Source: Megalonaias nervosa | Lineage: Eukaryota > Mollusca > Bivalvia > Unionida > Unionidae | Length of the DNA stretch: 64,000 nt | Direction: 5' to 3' | Assembly: GCA_016617855.1 (NCBI GenBank) | Contig: JAECUM010003286.1 | Coordinates: 1 to 64,000 of the forward strand | In this document: positions 11,330 to 23,134 of the stretch, piece by piece | Numbering within the stretch: position 1 is the stretch's first letter | How the letters are laid out: every line of letters starts with the position of its first letter | Notes under the pieces: model-generated | What the model was told of the DNA's origin: nothing | The model's input: only the letters and a program-made list of their open reading frames with translations | Database searches by the model: none | Position numbers and translations under genes: made by a program

Positions 11330-12195
11330 TTAAAATTTAGTTTCATTAGATTTTATTGTAATGATTATTTTCACGGGATTCGATATTTTTTTCAGTAAAT
11401 TCAGTTTGTATAGAACGTAAAAGGTGTTACATTAGCACTGTTTTTAGCTCACTTTGGTTCATAGATTTTGTAAACACTACGCGAAAATGATTGGCTATTG
11501 CTAAGGTCATTTCGGTCTACGTGTTAGCTCTGTTGTAAAATGTTTTATTTTTAAATTTTTTCAGTGTGAGAATTTGATTCTTAGATAGGGCTATTCTTGC
11601 ATACGTGATAAATGGCATTTTTTTTATTGCAATGTTCAAATTAGTAAATCACATAGCCTATGGCGTGAAGTACCATGTGATCTAAAATCGCGGCTTTAAA
11701 CAGACACTCTCTAGTAGATTTAGTCAGTCGTATGTCCGCATCTTGAAGGTACAAGGTGTTTATATTGTTGAAGCCAGATTGTTTTGAAGTTCATCTGATT
11801 TTTGGATTTAATTATTTATTCTCTAGAAAACTAAACAAGTGTACTTTTTTATAAAAAGTTCTGGGACAAAGAAATTCAGTGGAAATTTATTCTGGAGTTT
11901 AATGGAAACATTATAAACTGTGATTCAGTCGAGGATCTGTTACCTTCAGTACAGACATCTGATGTCATCACCTCCATATTGGAATTTCATTGAGATTCGA
12001 ACCCGGATTCTGTTAGAACTGTTTAGTGATAGGACTTGTATTTTTCAATCTTAGGATTAAATTTTGGATTATATTTACAAACCGTAAGTCCTGTTTCCAA
12101 TTTTTACATTGTTTTCTAGGGAAATAAATTATTTTGTCAAAATATACAAAGCTTGTTGGCTTCACTCTTTTCTCTTGTTATTTGTGTACGAGCCT
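11330..12195 (+). mobile_element. LTR-like dispersed repeat, copy 1 (boundaries uncertain)
   Basis: The right part (about 12045-12180) aligns by eye with 48520-48640 and 63870-63990, including ggaaataaattattt and caaa(g)cttgttggctt. The shared block contains a polyadenylation-like aataaa near the end, as in an LTR or retroelement 3' end. No coding domain was seen. Confidence 0.4.
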
Positions 12196-12231
12196 ACACA
12201 TAACAAAATAAAGACTACCGGCATATGTTGA

Positions 12232-12358
12232 GGAATGGGAGTTAAGTGGCCTTTCCAAAGACACAACTAAAACAGAAGACCTGGTCTGGTCTGATTGGGC
12301 ATTGAACCTGTTTACAACTCTGATGCCCCTTCCAGCTGAGCTACTTCAGCTCCCTCTT
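12232..12358 (-). mobile_element. tRNA-derived SINE fragment
   Basis: On the minus strand the sequence has an A-box-like gtagctcagctggaaggg, then gcatcagagttgtaaacagg and a B-box-like aggttcaatgccc. The 3' part contains the tgtcctttggaaaggcc-type body seen in other SINEs here. Confidence 0.65.
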
Positions 12359-12369
12359 TAAACTGAACA

Positions 12370-13141
12370 GTGACATGGAAATCAGCATACTGGTTGAGTA
12401 ATAACATGGAAATCAGTATACTTGTTTAGCAATGACAAGGAAATTAGCATACTGGTTGAGTAATGACATGGAAATTACCATACTGGTTGAGCAATGACAT
12501 GGAAATTAGCATACTAGTTGAGAAATGATAAGGAAATCAGCTTACTGGTTGGGTAATGACATGGAAATCAGCCAACTAGATTTGCTTTGACATGGAAATC
12601 AACATACTTGGTGAGCAATTACATGAAAATCAGTGTATTTGCTACAGCATGGAAATCAGCATACTGGTGGAGTAAAGACGTGGAAATGAGCATAGTGGAG
12701 TTGCTATGACATGGAAATCAGCATACTGGTTGAGTACTGACATGAAAATCAGCATACTGGTTTTGCTATGACATGGAAATAAGGATACTGGTTTTGCTAT
12801 GACATGGAAATCAGCATACTGGTTTTATTATGACATGGAAATCAGTGTACTGGATTTGCTTTGACATGGATATTAGTGTACTGGTTGAGTAATCACAATC
12901 AGTGTACTGGATGAGTTAAATGACATGAAAATCAGCATACTGGATTTGTTGTGACATGATTTCAAGTCAGTGTCTTGGATTTGCTCTGACATGGAAATCG
13001 GCATACTGGTTTTGCTATGACATGGAAATCAGCATACTAGATTTGTTATGACATGGAAATCAGCGTACTGGATTTGCTGTGACATGAAAGTCAGTGTGCT
13101 GGATTTGCTATGACATGGAAATCAGCATACTGGATTTGCTT
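12370..13141. repeat. Minisatellite, 31-bp unit, about 25 copies
   Basis: The unit is tgacatggaaatcagcatac plus tggttttgcta. Two spacer versions occur, ttgagtaa(tgaca) in the left half and tttgctatgaca in the right half, so the array has two homogenised domains. Confidence 0.95.
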
Positions 13142-14085
13142 GTGTGTAATTCTTACTCCACTGTGAACATTGTACATTCATGTCTGATATCACATTGTGT
13201 TCCGGCAAATCTGGATCGATGCCATTCTCGAGTGGGCACAAATGATACTAAAATAGAGTACTCACATTGTATGGGGATTTCTTGTCAACAACTGCACACG
13301 GTAATGCTTTTGTTTGGAAAGAAAAATTAATCTGATTAGTAAAGCAACATGAATACAAGACAAATATTTGAAGCAGAAAATTTGTTACACATTGTTTTCT
13401 CCAGGATGTGATTCAGATTGCATGAATTTCAACTAAATTGAAAGATATCTCCATTAGAAGTCTGTTCAGAATAATTGCACACAATCGATTTGATGTGAGC
13501 ATAATGAAACCTGTAACGTTAATATTGACAAATCTCTGATCATGTTAGCATTTAACTGATATAATCATTGCCATAAGCAAATGCTTATGAAGTGCCTTTT
13601 TGCTATGGAATAATAAGTCAATTGGCTATTGGTTATAAAAAAACATTTTACCAACAGCACTTGGCAAGCTTGTGCTGTGGCAAACATGCAGTGTTAGATA
13701 TTCTGTGGGTAATGTCTTTACTGTTACATTTATGTCTAATGCATATGACATATTACCATTGTCATGACACACAGTTGCTGCCACTAGCCAATAATGAAGA
13801 TAAAAGCTATAAGTGTGATCAATCTTCATTGAACATCATTAACCCACACATATTTCTTGAAATACTTCAAGGAGTGTATTTCAGAGATAATATTATTGTA
13901 TAAAAACTTCTCCGCTTAAAAATTGAAAATCTCTTATAAAAATACTAGAGTAGGAATTCTGCTCTGAACGAAAATTCTGAAAGACAACTGGTTACACATG
14001 TTTCTTATTGCCATTTCATACATGCATATACCTGCAGGCAAGTTGTTTTCCCAAAACCTAATTTCTTTACATGAAGGTTTAGCAA
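13142..14085. other. Unique intron sequence
   Basis: No feature recognised. The 103-codon frame at 13592-13903 shows no domain and is opposed by a frame on the other strand. Confidence 0.4.
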
Positions 14086-14087
14086 TA

Positions 14088-14660
14088 TTTGTATATTAAA
14101 TGCATTTTATTCTTCATTTTAAATTGATCTGACATGCATTTTATTCATACAAGAGCGATTAGACAACCTATCATTTTAAATTGATCTGACATGCACATTT
14201 TATTCTTACATGAGATGATTGACAACCAGTCATGATAAATTCATCTGACATGCACACATTTTATTGATGTTGTATATATTTGACAACCAGTCATTTTTAA
14301 ATCGATCTGACATGCACACATTTCATTTATACAGGAGATATTTGACAACCAGTCATTTTAAATTGATCCCATTATGCACATGTTTTATTCGTACAAGAAA
14401 TATTTGAGAACCAGTCTTTTTAAATTGATCTGACATGCACACATTTCATTCATACAGGAGATATTTGACAATCAGTCATTTTAAATTGACCAAAAATGCA
14501 CACATTTTATTCATACCTGACATATTTGACAACTAGTCATTTAAAATTTTCTGACATGCACACGTTTTATTCATACATGACATATTTGACAACCAGTTAT
14601 TTTAAATCGATCTGACATGCACACGTTTTATTCATACAGGTGATATTTGACAACCTGACA
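14088..14660. repeat. Minisatellite, ~61-bp unit, about 9 copies
   Basis: The unit is gacatgcacacattttattc / atacaggagatatttgacaa / ccagtcattttaaattgatc plus t, with small indels. Confidence 0.95.
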
Positions 14661-14924
14661 TATTTCTTGCGTATTAATATATTATTCACTGACTGGAGAT
14701 TTAGGTTGCAGATTATTAGATAAAATCTCAAGAAGCATTTCTTTTAATTGTAAATGTTGCAAATTATACAGCCATTTTCATGTTACATGTATTTATTTGA
14801 AATACGAAATATATCTGCCATGAATTTTAATATTTTCTTTGCAAGAAAAAGTTCATTTTCAGTGGCACTGTTACAGGGAGCTCAATTTGTTGAAGACTAG
14901 AACAGTTAATGTGATTCCTTTATC

Positions 14925-15795
14925 TGACTGGTGTCAGGTGGTTAGTGCAAGTTTGTTATCACTATTCCTCCAGAGCTACTTGGAAGATTGCCATAAAATA
15001 TTACACACGTTCATTCCAGTGTCTCCTTGGTCATAATTGAAAATGGTGTCCTTTGGACACAATTTGGCTGCCATGGTTGTCATGTTGAAAATCTTATCAC
15101 TGTTGTATTTCTCCTGAATGTATGGTCATATTGACATGGGATTTTCACCAACAGACATATAATGGTGTCTAATTGGTTCTATATGAAAATGGTGCAGATT
15201 ATATCTCCAACATGGATGATGTGGTGGCCATCTTAAAAATATTATCACTACCTCTTCTGAAAGATGGTCATTTCAAAATGGGATTTTCACAAAGAGACTT
15301 ATTTTTATATGTCGCTGGTCCTTATTGAAAATTATGCTGAAATGACCTTTCAAAATGGCTACCATAGTGATCATAGATCATAGTCAATAAAACTTTTTAA
15401 GCTACTTCTCCGAAATGGATGGTCATACTGACGGTCTTGTTTAGAATACTTCTTTTTTGCAGTATGTATTTGTATCCATATTGAAATGAGATTGATCTAA
15501 TTTCCATAATGGCTGCCTTGATGTTCTTCTTCACAATCTTTATATAGCTGCTGATACTTGTCTAGCATGGACAGTCATTATAATTGACATAAGGTTTTCA
15601 CTAAAATCTATAGCAGTGTGAAGCTGGTTCAAATAAAAACTTATACTTATCTGACACCCAGTATTGCACCTCAGTGGCCATCTCCAAAAACTTCTTGTCT
15701 TAAATGAATGATAGCATAAAAATAGGATTTTCACTGATAGCATTTTTTACAATATTTAATTGGTTCTGAATGAAAATGATACATATCTGAACACC
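14925..15795. repeat. Long dispersed repeat with internal ~150-200-bp periodicity, copy B
   Basis: Recurring phrases include ttatcactattcctcc, tggatgttgccataaa-type, ggtcatattgacatgggatt, cttaatggtgtctaattgg-type and aatggctgccatggtggcca-type. They appear several times within this copy and again at 1260-1560, 28480-29430, 31925-32930 and 63000-63150. No protein is evident in either direction. Confidence 0.7.
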
Positions 15796-16070
15796 AGCAT
15801 ATCCAGGTTTTTATGAAGGAGTTTGTTGATCAGGTCAGATTGACCTTGGATTTGATGAACACTGCTTTCATTTTTGTACTTCAATAAGTGTACAACTTCT
15901 GTACATTCAAATTAATTTTGACCAGATTTTGTGTTTTAATAAGTTATAGTAAGTACTCTGACATTGATTTTAAGGTCAATGTTATTGACTCCGTTTTTTA
16001 GTAGTATAATGGTTTAAGAGCATTGCAGCACAAACAGGTATGGAGTGATGTTTATCCATCCCAGTTTCTG

Positions 16071-16320
16071 GTTGTTGTTGTTGTGGGGTTTAACGCCATT
16101 TTTTCAGCACACGATAGGCTATACATGGCGGCCAATATTAATGGTGGAGGAAGAAACCGGAAAATCCGCGGAAAGAACCACCGACCCACGAGAAGCTACT
16201 GGCAAGCTTTCTCACATATCCACATTGCCGAATCTTAGACTCGAACCAACGTAGACAGAGGTGAGATGGCAGTGATCCGTAACGGACAGCGCTTTAGACC
16301 ACTCGGCCACTCAGGGCCCC
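16071..16320 (-). mobile_element. tRNA-derived SINE, family I, copy 1
   Basis: Read on the minus strand: ctgagtggccgagtggtcta (A box of a Ser/Leu-type tRNA), a B box ggttcgagtctaag, then a body with gaaagcttgccagtagcttc and a tail gcgttaaaccccacaacaac. It is flanked by cccagtttctg (16060-16070) and cccattttctg (16321-16331), an 11-bp target duplication with one change. Confidence 0.93.
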
Positions 16321-16697
16321 CCCATTTTCTGAATATATCTGAATAATGTCTGTACCTTAAACAATGCCATTTCTGTAACTTCTTTTTTTTTTTCGCCAAG
16401 AAAATATTTATCATAGATTTAATCAAACTTAGCAGTGAGTAAATCTTTATATTTGTTGGGACAAGTTCAGTAATCCATTACATTAAGGTCAGAGTCAAAG
16501 GTCGCTAAGGCTGCAAGTTGTATAAAAACATTTGTACATATACACATATACAATAACTCAAATGATGCCCTTTAATTGAACTGATATAATAATTCAGCCT
16601 TTTCTCTGATCTACATGTTAGCTTACAGCTGACACCTATATATAAGCCATTCACAATATGCATGCATAACCTCCCGTTTTGATAGAATTCAGTTTGT

Positions 16698-16950
16698 TGT
16701 TGTTGTTGTTGTTATAGGGTTTAACGCCATTTTTCAGCACAAGATAGGCTATACATGGCGGCCAGTATTAATGGTGGAGGAAGAACCCTGGAAAATCCCG
16801 GGAAGAACCACCGACCCACGAGAAGCTACTGGCAGGCTTTCTCACGTACCCACGTTAGCCAAGCCTGGACTCGAACTCACGCAGACAGAGGTGAGATGGC
16901 AGTGATCCGTAACGGTCAGCGCTTTAGACCACTCGGCCACTCGGAGCCCC
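16698..16950 (-). mobile_element. tRNA-derived SINE, family I, copy 2
   Basis: Same structure and orientation as the copy at 16071, about 380 bp downstream. The flanks share cagtttg(t) (16690-16697 and 16951-16958). The different duplications show that the two insertions are independent and not a tandem duplication. Confidence 0.93.
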
Positions 16951-16958
16951 CAGTTTGT

Positions 16959-17780
16959 CTTTGTTGAATACATCTGAGAGTTTGGTAAAACATTATTACG
17001 ATCATTATGATGTTGTTTTGTAATGCTATATGTACATGTACATGGTCAGAAACCTAATAGTGTAACTGGACAATTTTAGTCCACACAATTCTGGACAATT
17101 TTAGTCAGCACAATTGATCTTTTTAATTTCATCTTTAATACTGGAAAGTTGCTTTGGTGCTGTCTGTAGGGTGCATAAAAAAAGACCTTGAAAATAAAGG
17201 TTGGGTTAGTGAATAGTTTGTACACTAGATCATCAGTTGTATTTGGAGGACCTGTTGTCAGTCAAGGTAAACAATTGTCCCTTCACTCAGCAAAGAATGT
17301 TTCAAAACAACTTAGAATTCCCAAATTCAACAGTTTAACTCTGAGTATTTTTGTACCCAATGGGTGATATTTATTTCCAAAGTAATAGGCCAGGGCCATT
17401 CCCACTGGAGGTAGAAAAATCCCAAGGGAAGTCTGACACAAAACATTAAGAATTAACAGGGAACTGGAATCTGAATTTTTATTTAGACTTGTTTTGGGAT
17501 GAAACGACTTGAATGGAAAATGCTTATGTGTTGTTACAGGTGGTCACGTCCTTTGTTTATCCTTAATATCTATGTACTAGAGAAGCCCCCACTTCCACTT
17601 TTCTGAATTTTTACAAGTCAGGCCCTTTGTTTATTGCAAGAGAAATTCTGTATTCACACAACAGTAGAGGAAGCATATTTAATTTTTTTCTCACCTTGCT
17701 GTTGAAAGTTAGGCATTTACTGACTTGGACAATGCATCAACAAATTTCAGGTTTGCATTAAAGTCACATGTTAAAGTGTT
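16959..17780. other. Unique intron sequence
   Basis: Nothing recognised. A small direct repeat, tggacaattttagtc, occurs at about 17069 and 17093. Confidence 0.4.
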
Positions 17781-17784
17781 TGGT

Positions 17785-17885
17785 AATTATATACATTATT
17801 ATAATTATATACATTATTATAATTATATACATTATTTTAATTGTATACATTATTTTAACTGTATACATTATTTTAATTGTATAGA
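17785..17885. repeat. Minisatellite, 18-bp unit, about 5.5 copies
   Basis: The unit is aattatatacattattat / aattgtatacattatttt. Confidence 0.9.
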
Positions 17886-18633
17886 GGATACAGCAACAGA
17901 CAGACTCGTGAGAGACACTAGGTTTCATGGAATACTTGTTTTCTGAGTAACAAGTTTCCATAGTCATGACTTCACGCAATCTTGTTACTACCAGTACCAC
18001 ATTTGATTTGGTATGGATATTATTTTGTTGTGTGTTAGCATCTAGCTGTCCTTTGTCTCTTGACCACATTATTTAGAGTGAGTTAACAGTGAAAATTGCT
18101 ATCAATTTGGATTGATAATATATAACAAGAATGAGTAAGAAACAGATTGTTAGTGTGTTACATACAGTCTATAACTGATTTAAACTGACACAATCAGTAC
18201 AGGAGTGACACTGACCCTCATCGGCTGTCATCTTTATAACTTTAATTGCTCATGTATTGGATGGTCTCTCTTAAGAATAACATCAACCCAGATCTATAAT
18301 GTGGAATTAACCAACAGATCAAACTTTGTTTTCTACTACGATACTACGAATGTGAAGTGAACACCTGTAGACCCTCAGCCTTTTGGTGCATTGAATTGGA
18401 CAGTAGAGCTGTACTGATGTAATGATATGGTAGAGCTATGATACTTAATGTATAACAATGCACAGGTCATGTTATGACACATATTTTGCAGTACTAAATT
18501 AAAAGGTTCAGCTATGAAAAGAAAATATACTTTGTGGTAAAATCAAGTTGCTGTTGATCTTAAATTATTTAAATATTTAATGTTATTTGAATGGTTAAAA
18601 GTACTGACTCTTAGAGATTAGGCTTCTCTGTTA

Positions 18634-18701
18634 ATAAATAGGTAATGTACAGTACATATAAGTGTTGATAAATAGGTAATGTACAGTACATATAAGTGTT
18701 A
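18634..18701. repeat. Tandem duplication of 33-34 bp
   Basis: Two near-identical copies of taaataggtaatgtacagta / catataagtgtt(ga). Each contains the palindrome tgtacagtaca. Confidence 0.85.
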
Positions 18702-18993
18702 ATTCTAACAACAGTGTTCACTTTTTTTCATACAACCGATGCTGCCTTGCATTGGTTTCATTCAGTAATGATGTTGCACTGCATAAAGTTTTGTTTACAA
18801 ACATTCCAAAGTTCTTTTAACTAACTCAACTGCATATGTCAACCTTCAAATCTGACTCCAGAATGCTGAGACACCAGCCAATTAAAAGTCCTGATATGCA
18901 TTTAGTTTCAGTATAAACAAGCATGTTGGGTATGAAGATAGTGCCAGCAGTGCCAGCAATATGTTGGTTATGGATTAAAGACATCTTAAAATG

Positions 18994-19214
18994 TACCACT
19001 GATACTCACTTATAAGATGAGTTCAGTTGCAAACTGCACAGACCAGGATCTGCAGTCACATAATGTACTGGCAGATCTGGGGCTGTGCAATTTGTTAGGA
19101 CTAATCAGTAAAACAAACAACATAACACTTGATTGGCAGGTGCTTTTTGCTATGGTTGATCAGGATCTTTGTTGTTTGTAGTTTTACACGTCCTGTAAGT
19201 GAGTATATATAGTA
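18994..19214 (-). mobile_element. Twin-hairpin MITE, copy 4 (reverse order)
   Basis: Starts taccactgatactcacttat and ends taagtgagtatatatagta. The GCACAGACC-type hairpin comes first and the AACAAAGATC-type hairpin second, so the element lies in minus orientation. Confidence 0.88.
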
Positions 19215-19895
19215 CTTGTTGAAGGTTTGTTCTATTTTTAGATGCATCACTCTATATGGGATATCGTATCATATCCAAATTCTTGTGGTTATTGATGCAT
19301 TGATGAATCTTTTTACTTTTATTTGATAACAGATCTGGGTTCATGTTCTTCGTATTTGAGTGCACATTGTAATTGGGTTTAGTTTTGTTAAATGGCACAT
19401 TAGCACATGAAAGGTTCTACCAATTGACATGGTTATTGAGGTATATTGGTAAATACATTATAGTCCATGGACTAGGTACATGTATAACTACCCTGCATCC
19501 ACCCCCTTTGGGACTTAATTTGTTTGGGTTTTTTCCTTCTGTTGCTCACCTGGCAAACTTTGGTAAATGCCTGACGATGTGCCTCTCAACCTCTTTCTGC
19601 ATGAACTTTTCTTTCTCATCCACTCTCATTTCAGCAATGTCAAGGACCGCTTTCCATCCCTAATATTAAAACTTTGAAGTTCCTTTTGTTTTCCATACTC
19701 TCTTATGTCTCAGTTTCTTTAATTGTTATTTTGTTGTAAAAAAGATGCAGTCAAGGTTGAAAAATATCTCATCTCATCCATTAGAAGATTGGCATGAAGC
19801 TCGAGGTGCACATATTGCAGGTTCTGATAAGACAGGCGATTTCAATCAGGACAGGTTCAGTTTAAACCTCTAATAATAGTCACAGTGGTACTGTA
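19215..19895. other. Unique intron sequence
   Basis: A 96-codon frame at 19373-19663 shows no domain. Nothing else was seen. Confidence 0.4.
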
Positions 19896-19898
19896 TGT

Positions 19899-20105
19899 AC
19901 TCGCTTATAAGTTGAGTGAACAGCAAACTGTACAGACCCAGATCTGCCATTGCATGATGTGCCAGCAGATCTGGGTCTGTGCAGTTTGCTAGGAGTAATC
20001 AGTAGAACAATTAACATAGACCCTGATCTGCAGTTGCATTATTTTACAGCAGATCAGGATCTTTCTTGTTTGCAGTTTGACTCGACTTATAAGGGAGTAT
20101 CAACA
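19899..20105 (-). mobile_element. Twin-hairpin MITE, copy 5 (reverse order)
   Basis: A well-preserved copy with left end tactgtatgtactcgcttat and right end cgacttataagggagtat. The hairpin with arms cagacccagatctgcc / cagcagatctgggtctg is almost perfect. Confidence 0.9.
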
Positions 20106-21217
20106 TTATCCATGTTCCTGTGTATACTCATCAGTTAGTGTTCACAAGTATCCTCCATCCTTTGCTTAGACCCTAGAGGTTGAGTCAGCCTTTGTTTTGC
20201 ATGTATCTTTTAACTTCCTCAATGCTTTATCTTAATTTTTTTGAGACAATAAAAAAGTGAAATGATTCATAGTTTGATCTTCGAAAATGAATGAAGCATA
20301 TTGGTCTCTTCTTGTTTTTCGGAAGATGAGCTTTTGCTGTCCTCTGATTTTCTCTTCTGTGAATTCATTTTCTTCCACTGTTACTCCAATTCACTGAGAG
20401 CTCAAATAATAATAACAGTTATGGCATCTTATGTCGGTCAATGATGGATTAGTGTACATACACTGCAGGTCCACAAGCTGTCAAACAACAAACTGTCGAA
20501 AACTGAAAACTACTGCCAATACTAAATCAACTAAATACTAAAATGCTAATAATATTCAGGTATGTAAAAACTGATTAATGCAGATGCAGTCATGCTATAA
20601 CAAACCACTGATTCTTATAAAATATGATAATCATTTTAATGAATGATTTGAATATTTTTTCTTTTTTAAAGACTAGAAACCAGTAATGGACAGTAAGCAG
20701 TCTGACTGCTTGTTTTCATCAGGAGAAACTTTTGTGCAATTTTTATATCTTTGATGCATTTCATTTTTAAAATTGGTAGGTGGGTACAAATAAATGGGAG
20801 GGTATGCAATACTGTAGGTATTTACAAAATCTTCCTGTGACCAAATGAGTTGAGAAATTTGGATGATGTTTGTTGTTACAGACACAGGAAATGTCTAAAT
20901 ATATTGCCTATGTGTACAGAAGTCACTGGCTTTCATATGAATGGATTCTAATAGGGGCAGTGTCACCATATCCAACAGTTGTTTCATTGTGTTCCTGAAA
21001 TACGTCGCTTGGGGTGCCCTTCAACATTCAGCCAGCAGAGCAAGTGCATCCCAAAATTTGCATTGCTAACATCTTAGCCTGAAACTAAGAAAAATTTCAA
21101 ACAGATAGAGTCCAGGGGGTGGGGGTGGGTATGGCAGGCCTACCTAGAACATGAACTATTAGTGATGCTATTTCCATCTTATTGATGCAGCAAATTATTT
21201 GTCGTCTTGTTTTGCAG
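20106..21217. other. End of the 15.4-kb SR-gene intron
   Basis: No repeat family was recognised. A short G-rich run is near 21115. It ends in gtcgtcttgttttgcag, the acceptor of the exon at 21218. Confidence 0.5.
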
Positions 21218-21310
21218 TAAGGTTTGTGGAAGAAAAGTAAGGGTGGAACATGCAAGGCCATTTGAAGAACGACGCAGAATTGCAATGGAAGCTCTTAAAG
21301 CAAAGAAAAG
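21218..21310 (+). CDS. Exon of the same SR splicing factor (end of RRM and basic linker)
   Basis: This exon continues the one at 5766-5843. The upstream exon ends in CG and this exon opens with T, giving Arg across a 15,374-bp intron. It then reads KVCGRKVRVEHARPFEERRR and IAMEALKAKKR. The phrase VCGRKVRVE is the last RRM strand of SRSF3/7-like proteins (CGxxVRVE). The acceptor is ttttgcag and the donor is gtatat. The exon is 93 nt and ends in the same phase in which it begins. What follows the RRM is unusual: SRSF3/7 orthologues normally go straight to a Ser/Gly/Arg stretch or a CCHC knuckle, whereas here there is a charged, probably helical EERRRIAMEALKAKK segment. No RS-repeat or zinc-knuckle exon was recognised downstream. 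The last exons may lie beyond 64000 or be too short or diverged to see. Confidence 0.85.
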
Positions 21311-22124
21311 GTATATCTCTCTTTTCAACAGAAAATTTTCTAATGTCTTTTAAGGAACCAGGATTTTCAGTTCAGAGTAACTCGGTTGAATAGAACTTAT
21401 CTCACATCTACTGTATAGAACAAGTTACAAAGTATCATCATTTGTACATGGCCAAAGTATCCTCATACATGTTTATTTTCTATCTCACTGTCCCTCCCAG
21501 TCTGTATGTCTGTCTGTCTTGGAGAACAAAAGTATTTACAAGTAAACACAGCCACATTGACATTACTGAAATACATTAGAGAAGCTGGAGGATTTAACTA
21601 CATATACAAATGGTTATTTCATCCAGTTGTTTTGAAATGCAGAAGTGGAGATGGCTGTTTGACTGCCTTTGCAGTGTGGGTTTGTCAGTATTTATTAACA
21701 TTCTACGTTCATTACATCAAACATCAAGCATATCATTCCACCCTTAAAATAAAAATATAAAGGGGGGGGGGTAAGTATACTGGAGTATGCTTATTGATTT
21801 GTGTATTCATTACAGTTTTGTTTACTTGTAGTTTTTTAGATATCTTCATTAATTATATACCTATCAGTTTTCTATGCAAGAAAGAGCCAGACATTTACCA
21901 TCATTTCTTACAAGCATGAAAATGATGGTTATGCTGCTGTACTTGTAGACCGTAAGCTTTTAAAATGTCACAAGTCACTTTGATCTACGAGAAAAGAGCT
22001 TTCTAAAATTAACTACTACTACTACCCTCATAAGCTGGACTTTATTCAGAGTTATCAACCAGCTATTAATACAGGTGTTTTCTTCACATGAATGACGTTA
22101 CATACAACCAGACTGATTTCCATG
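21311..22124. other. Intron after the second RRM exon
   Basis: Starts gtatatctctc. No coding exon or mobile element was identified. There is a G run near 21763. Confidence 0.5.
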
Positions 22125-22132
22125 TAGAAGTT

Positions 22133-22232
22133 TTAGTCCTAAAGTGTGTGATGTCTACCCTGATATATATGTTGTTTGGGTCAACCCAAACAGCATATAT
22201 ATCAGGGTAGATGTCTTGCATTGTAGGGCTAG
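22133..22232. mobile_element. 100-bp fold-back MITE with 8-bp target duplication
   Basis: The element is flanked by exact copies of TAGAAGTT (22125-22132 and 22233-22240). Its core is a near-perfect hairpin, ctaccctgatatatatgttg / ttgggt pairing with acccaa / acagcatatatatcagggta, with almost no loop. The outer arms pair less well (ttagtccta / tagggctag). The 8-bp duplication suggests a hAT-mobilised non-autonomous element. Confidence 0.85.
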
Positions 22233-22644
22233 TAGAAGTTGGTGATCGGTTAGACAAATATGGGAATCATGAATGTATTGTTCAAGCCATTTTGACTGGA
22301 TATTGGACAGTAGTTGTTCATATCATTTGCACTGTTTTTTTTAAATTAGTTTGACCATGGCATTTTTCGCCATCTTTGGTTCCTATGATTTTCTTATACT
22401 TTGGTTATATACGGTAGTTACATGCAAAGTTATTGTTGCTGCTGCAGCTTTTACAAGTCTTGGTTCATTTTGATATAACCTCATTGACTTTTCAACATCC
22501 AGATTTTGCAGAATTGTTAGTACAACATATTCACTTTTGGTAAGAATTTTCTTTGGACAGTAACATTTTAGTTTTCAAAAGCTGAATCAACTTTAGTTTC
22601 TTTTAATTTGGATATGATATTTGCAAAAACACATAGACCATTTT

Positions 22645-22790
22645 ATCAGGATCACTGACCATGGATCATTAGATCGATACCCACCCAGGGCGGCTTGGGT
22701 TGGCTGCCTCTGTGTGTCCTTGAGAAAGGCACTTTTATTTCTCCAATGGTCAATATGTGTTTAAAAGTGCCATTAAAATCAACATATGGA
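22645..22790 (+). mobile_element. tRNA-derived SINE, family III (degraded)
   Basis: A B-box-like gatcgatacccac is followed by ggttggctgcctctgtgtgt / ccttgagaaaggcact and a tail aaaagtgccattaaaatcaa. Body and tail match the better copy at 27713-27895. Confidence 0.65.
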
Positions 22791-23027
22791 TTTGGGATTT
22801 GTTCAGTTTTCTTCCATAACGTTTTGATAATATGATGCATTTGCCCTATGTACAAACTAGGTTACCATGTCACCAAATTTACCTTGAACTAGAATTGGAA
22901 CGTGTTGTAATAACAGTTGTTTAATATTTACATTTATATCCCATGAATTGGTCATTTCAACATTTGAATTATTCTGGTATCATTGTGGGAACCATAGCCC
23001 CAGTTAGAACTATGGCTGGAGAAAAGT

Positions 23028-23130
23028 ATTGATTTAGACAAAGAAAGTATTAATTTAGACAAAGAAAATGTGAATTTAGACAAAGAAAATATGAATTTAG
23101 ACAGAAAGTATTAATTTTGACAAAGTATTA
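23028..23130. repeat. Short tandem repeat, ~23-bp unit
   Basis: About five copies of gaaagtattaatttagacaa (aga). Confidence 0.85.
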
Positions 23131-23134
23131 AATG

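Noticed and set aside
16071..16320. Possible tRNA-Ser/Leu gene on the minus strand
   Set aside because: The head is tRNA-like, but several copies carry the same body and tail with target duplications, so it is a SINE.
21500..21760. 84-codon frame as a downstream exon of the SR gene
   Set aside because: No RS or zinc-knuckle content, no splice sites in the right phase, and ordinary composition.
22149..22215. Rho-independent-type terminator
   Set aside because: The hairpin is strong, but this is nuclear DNA and the 8-bp flanking duplication explains it better as a transposon.
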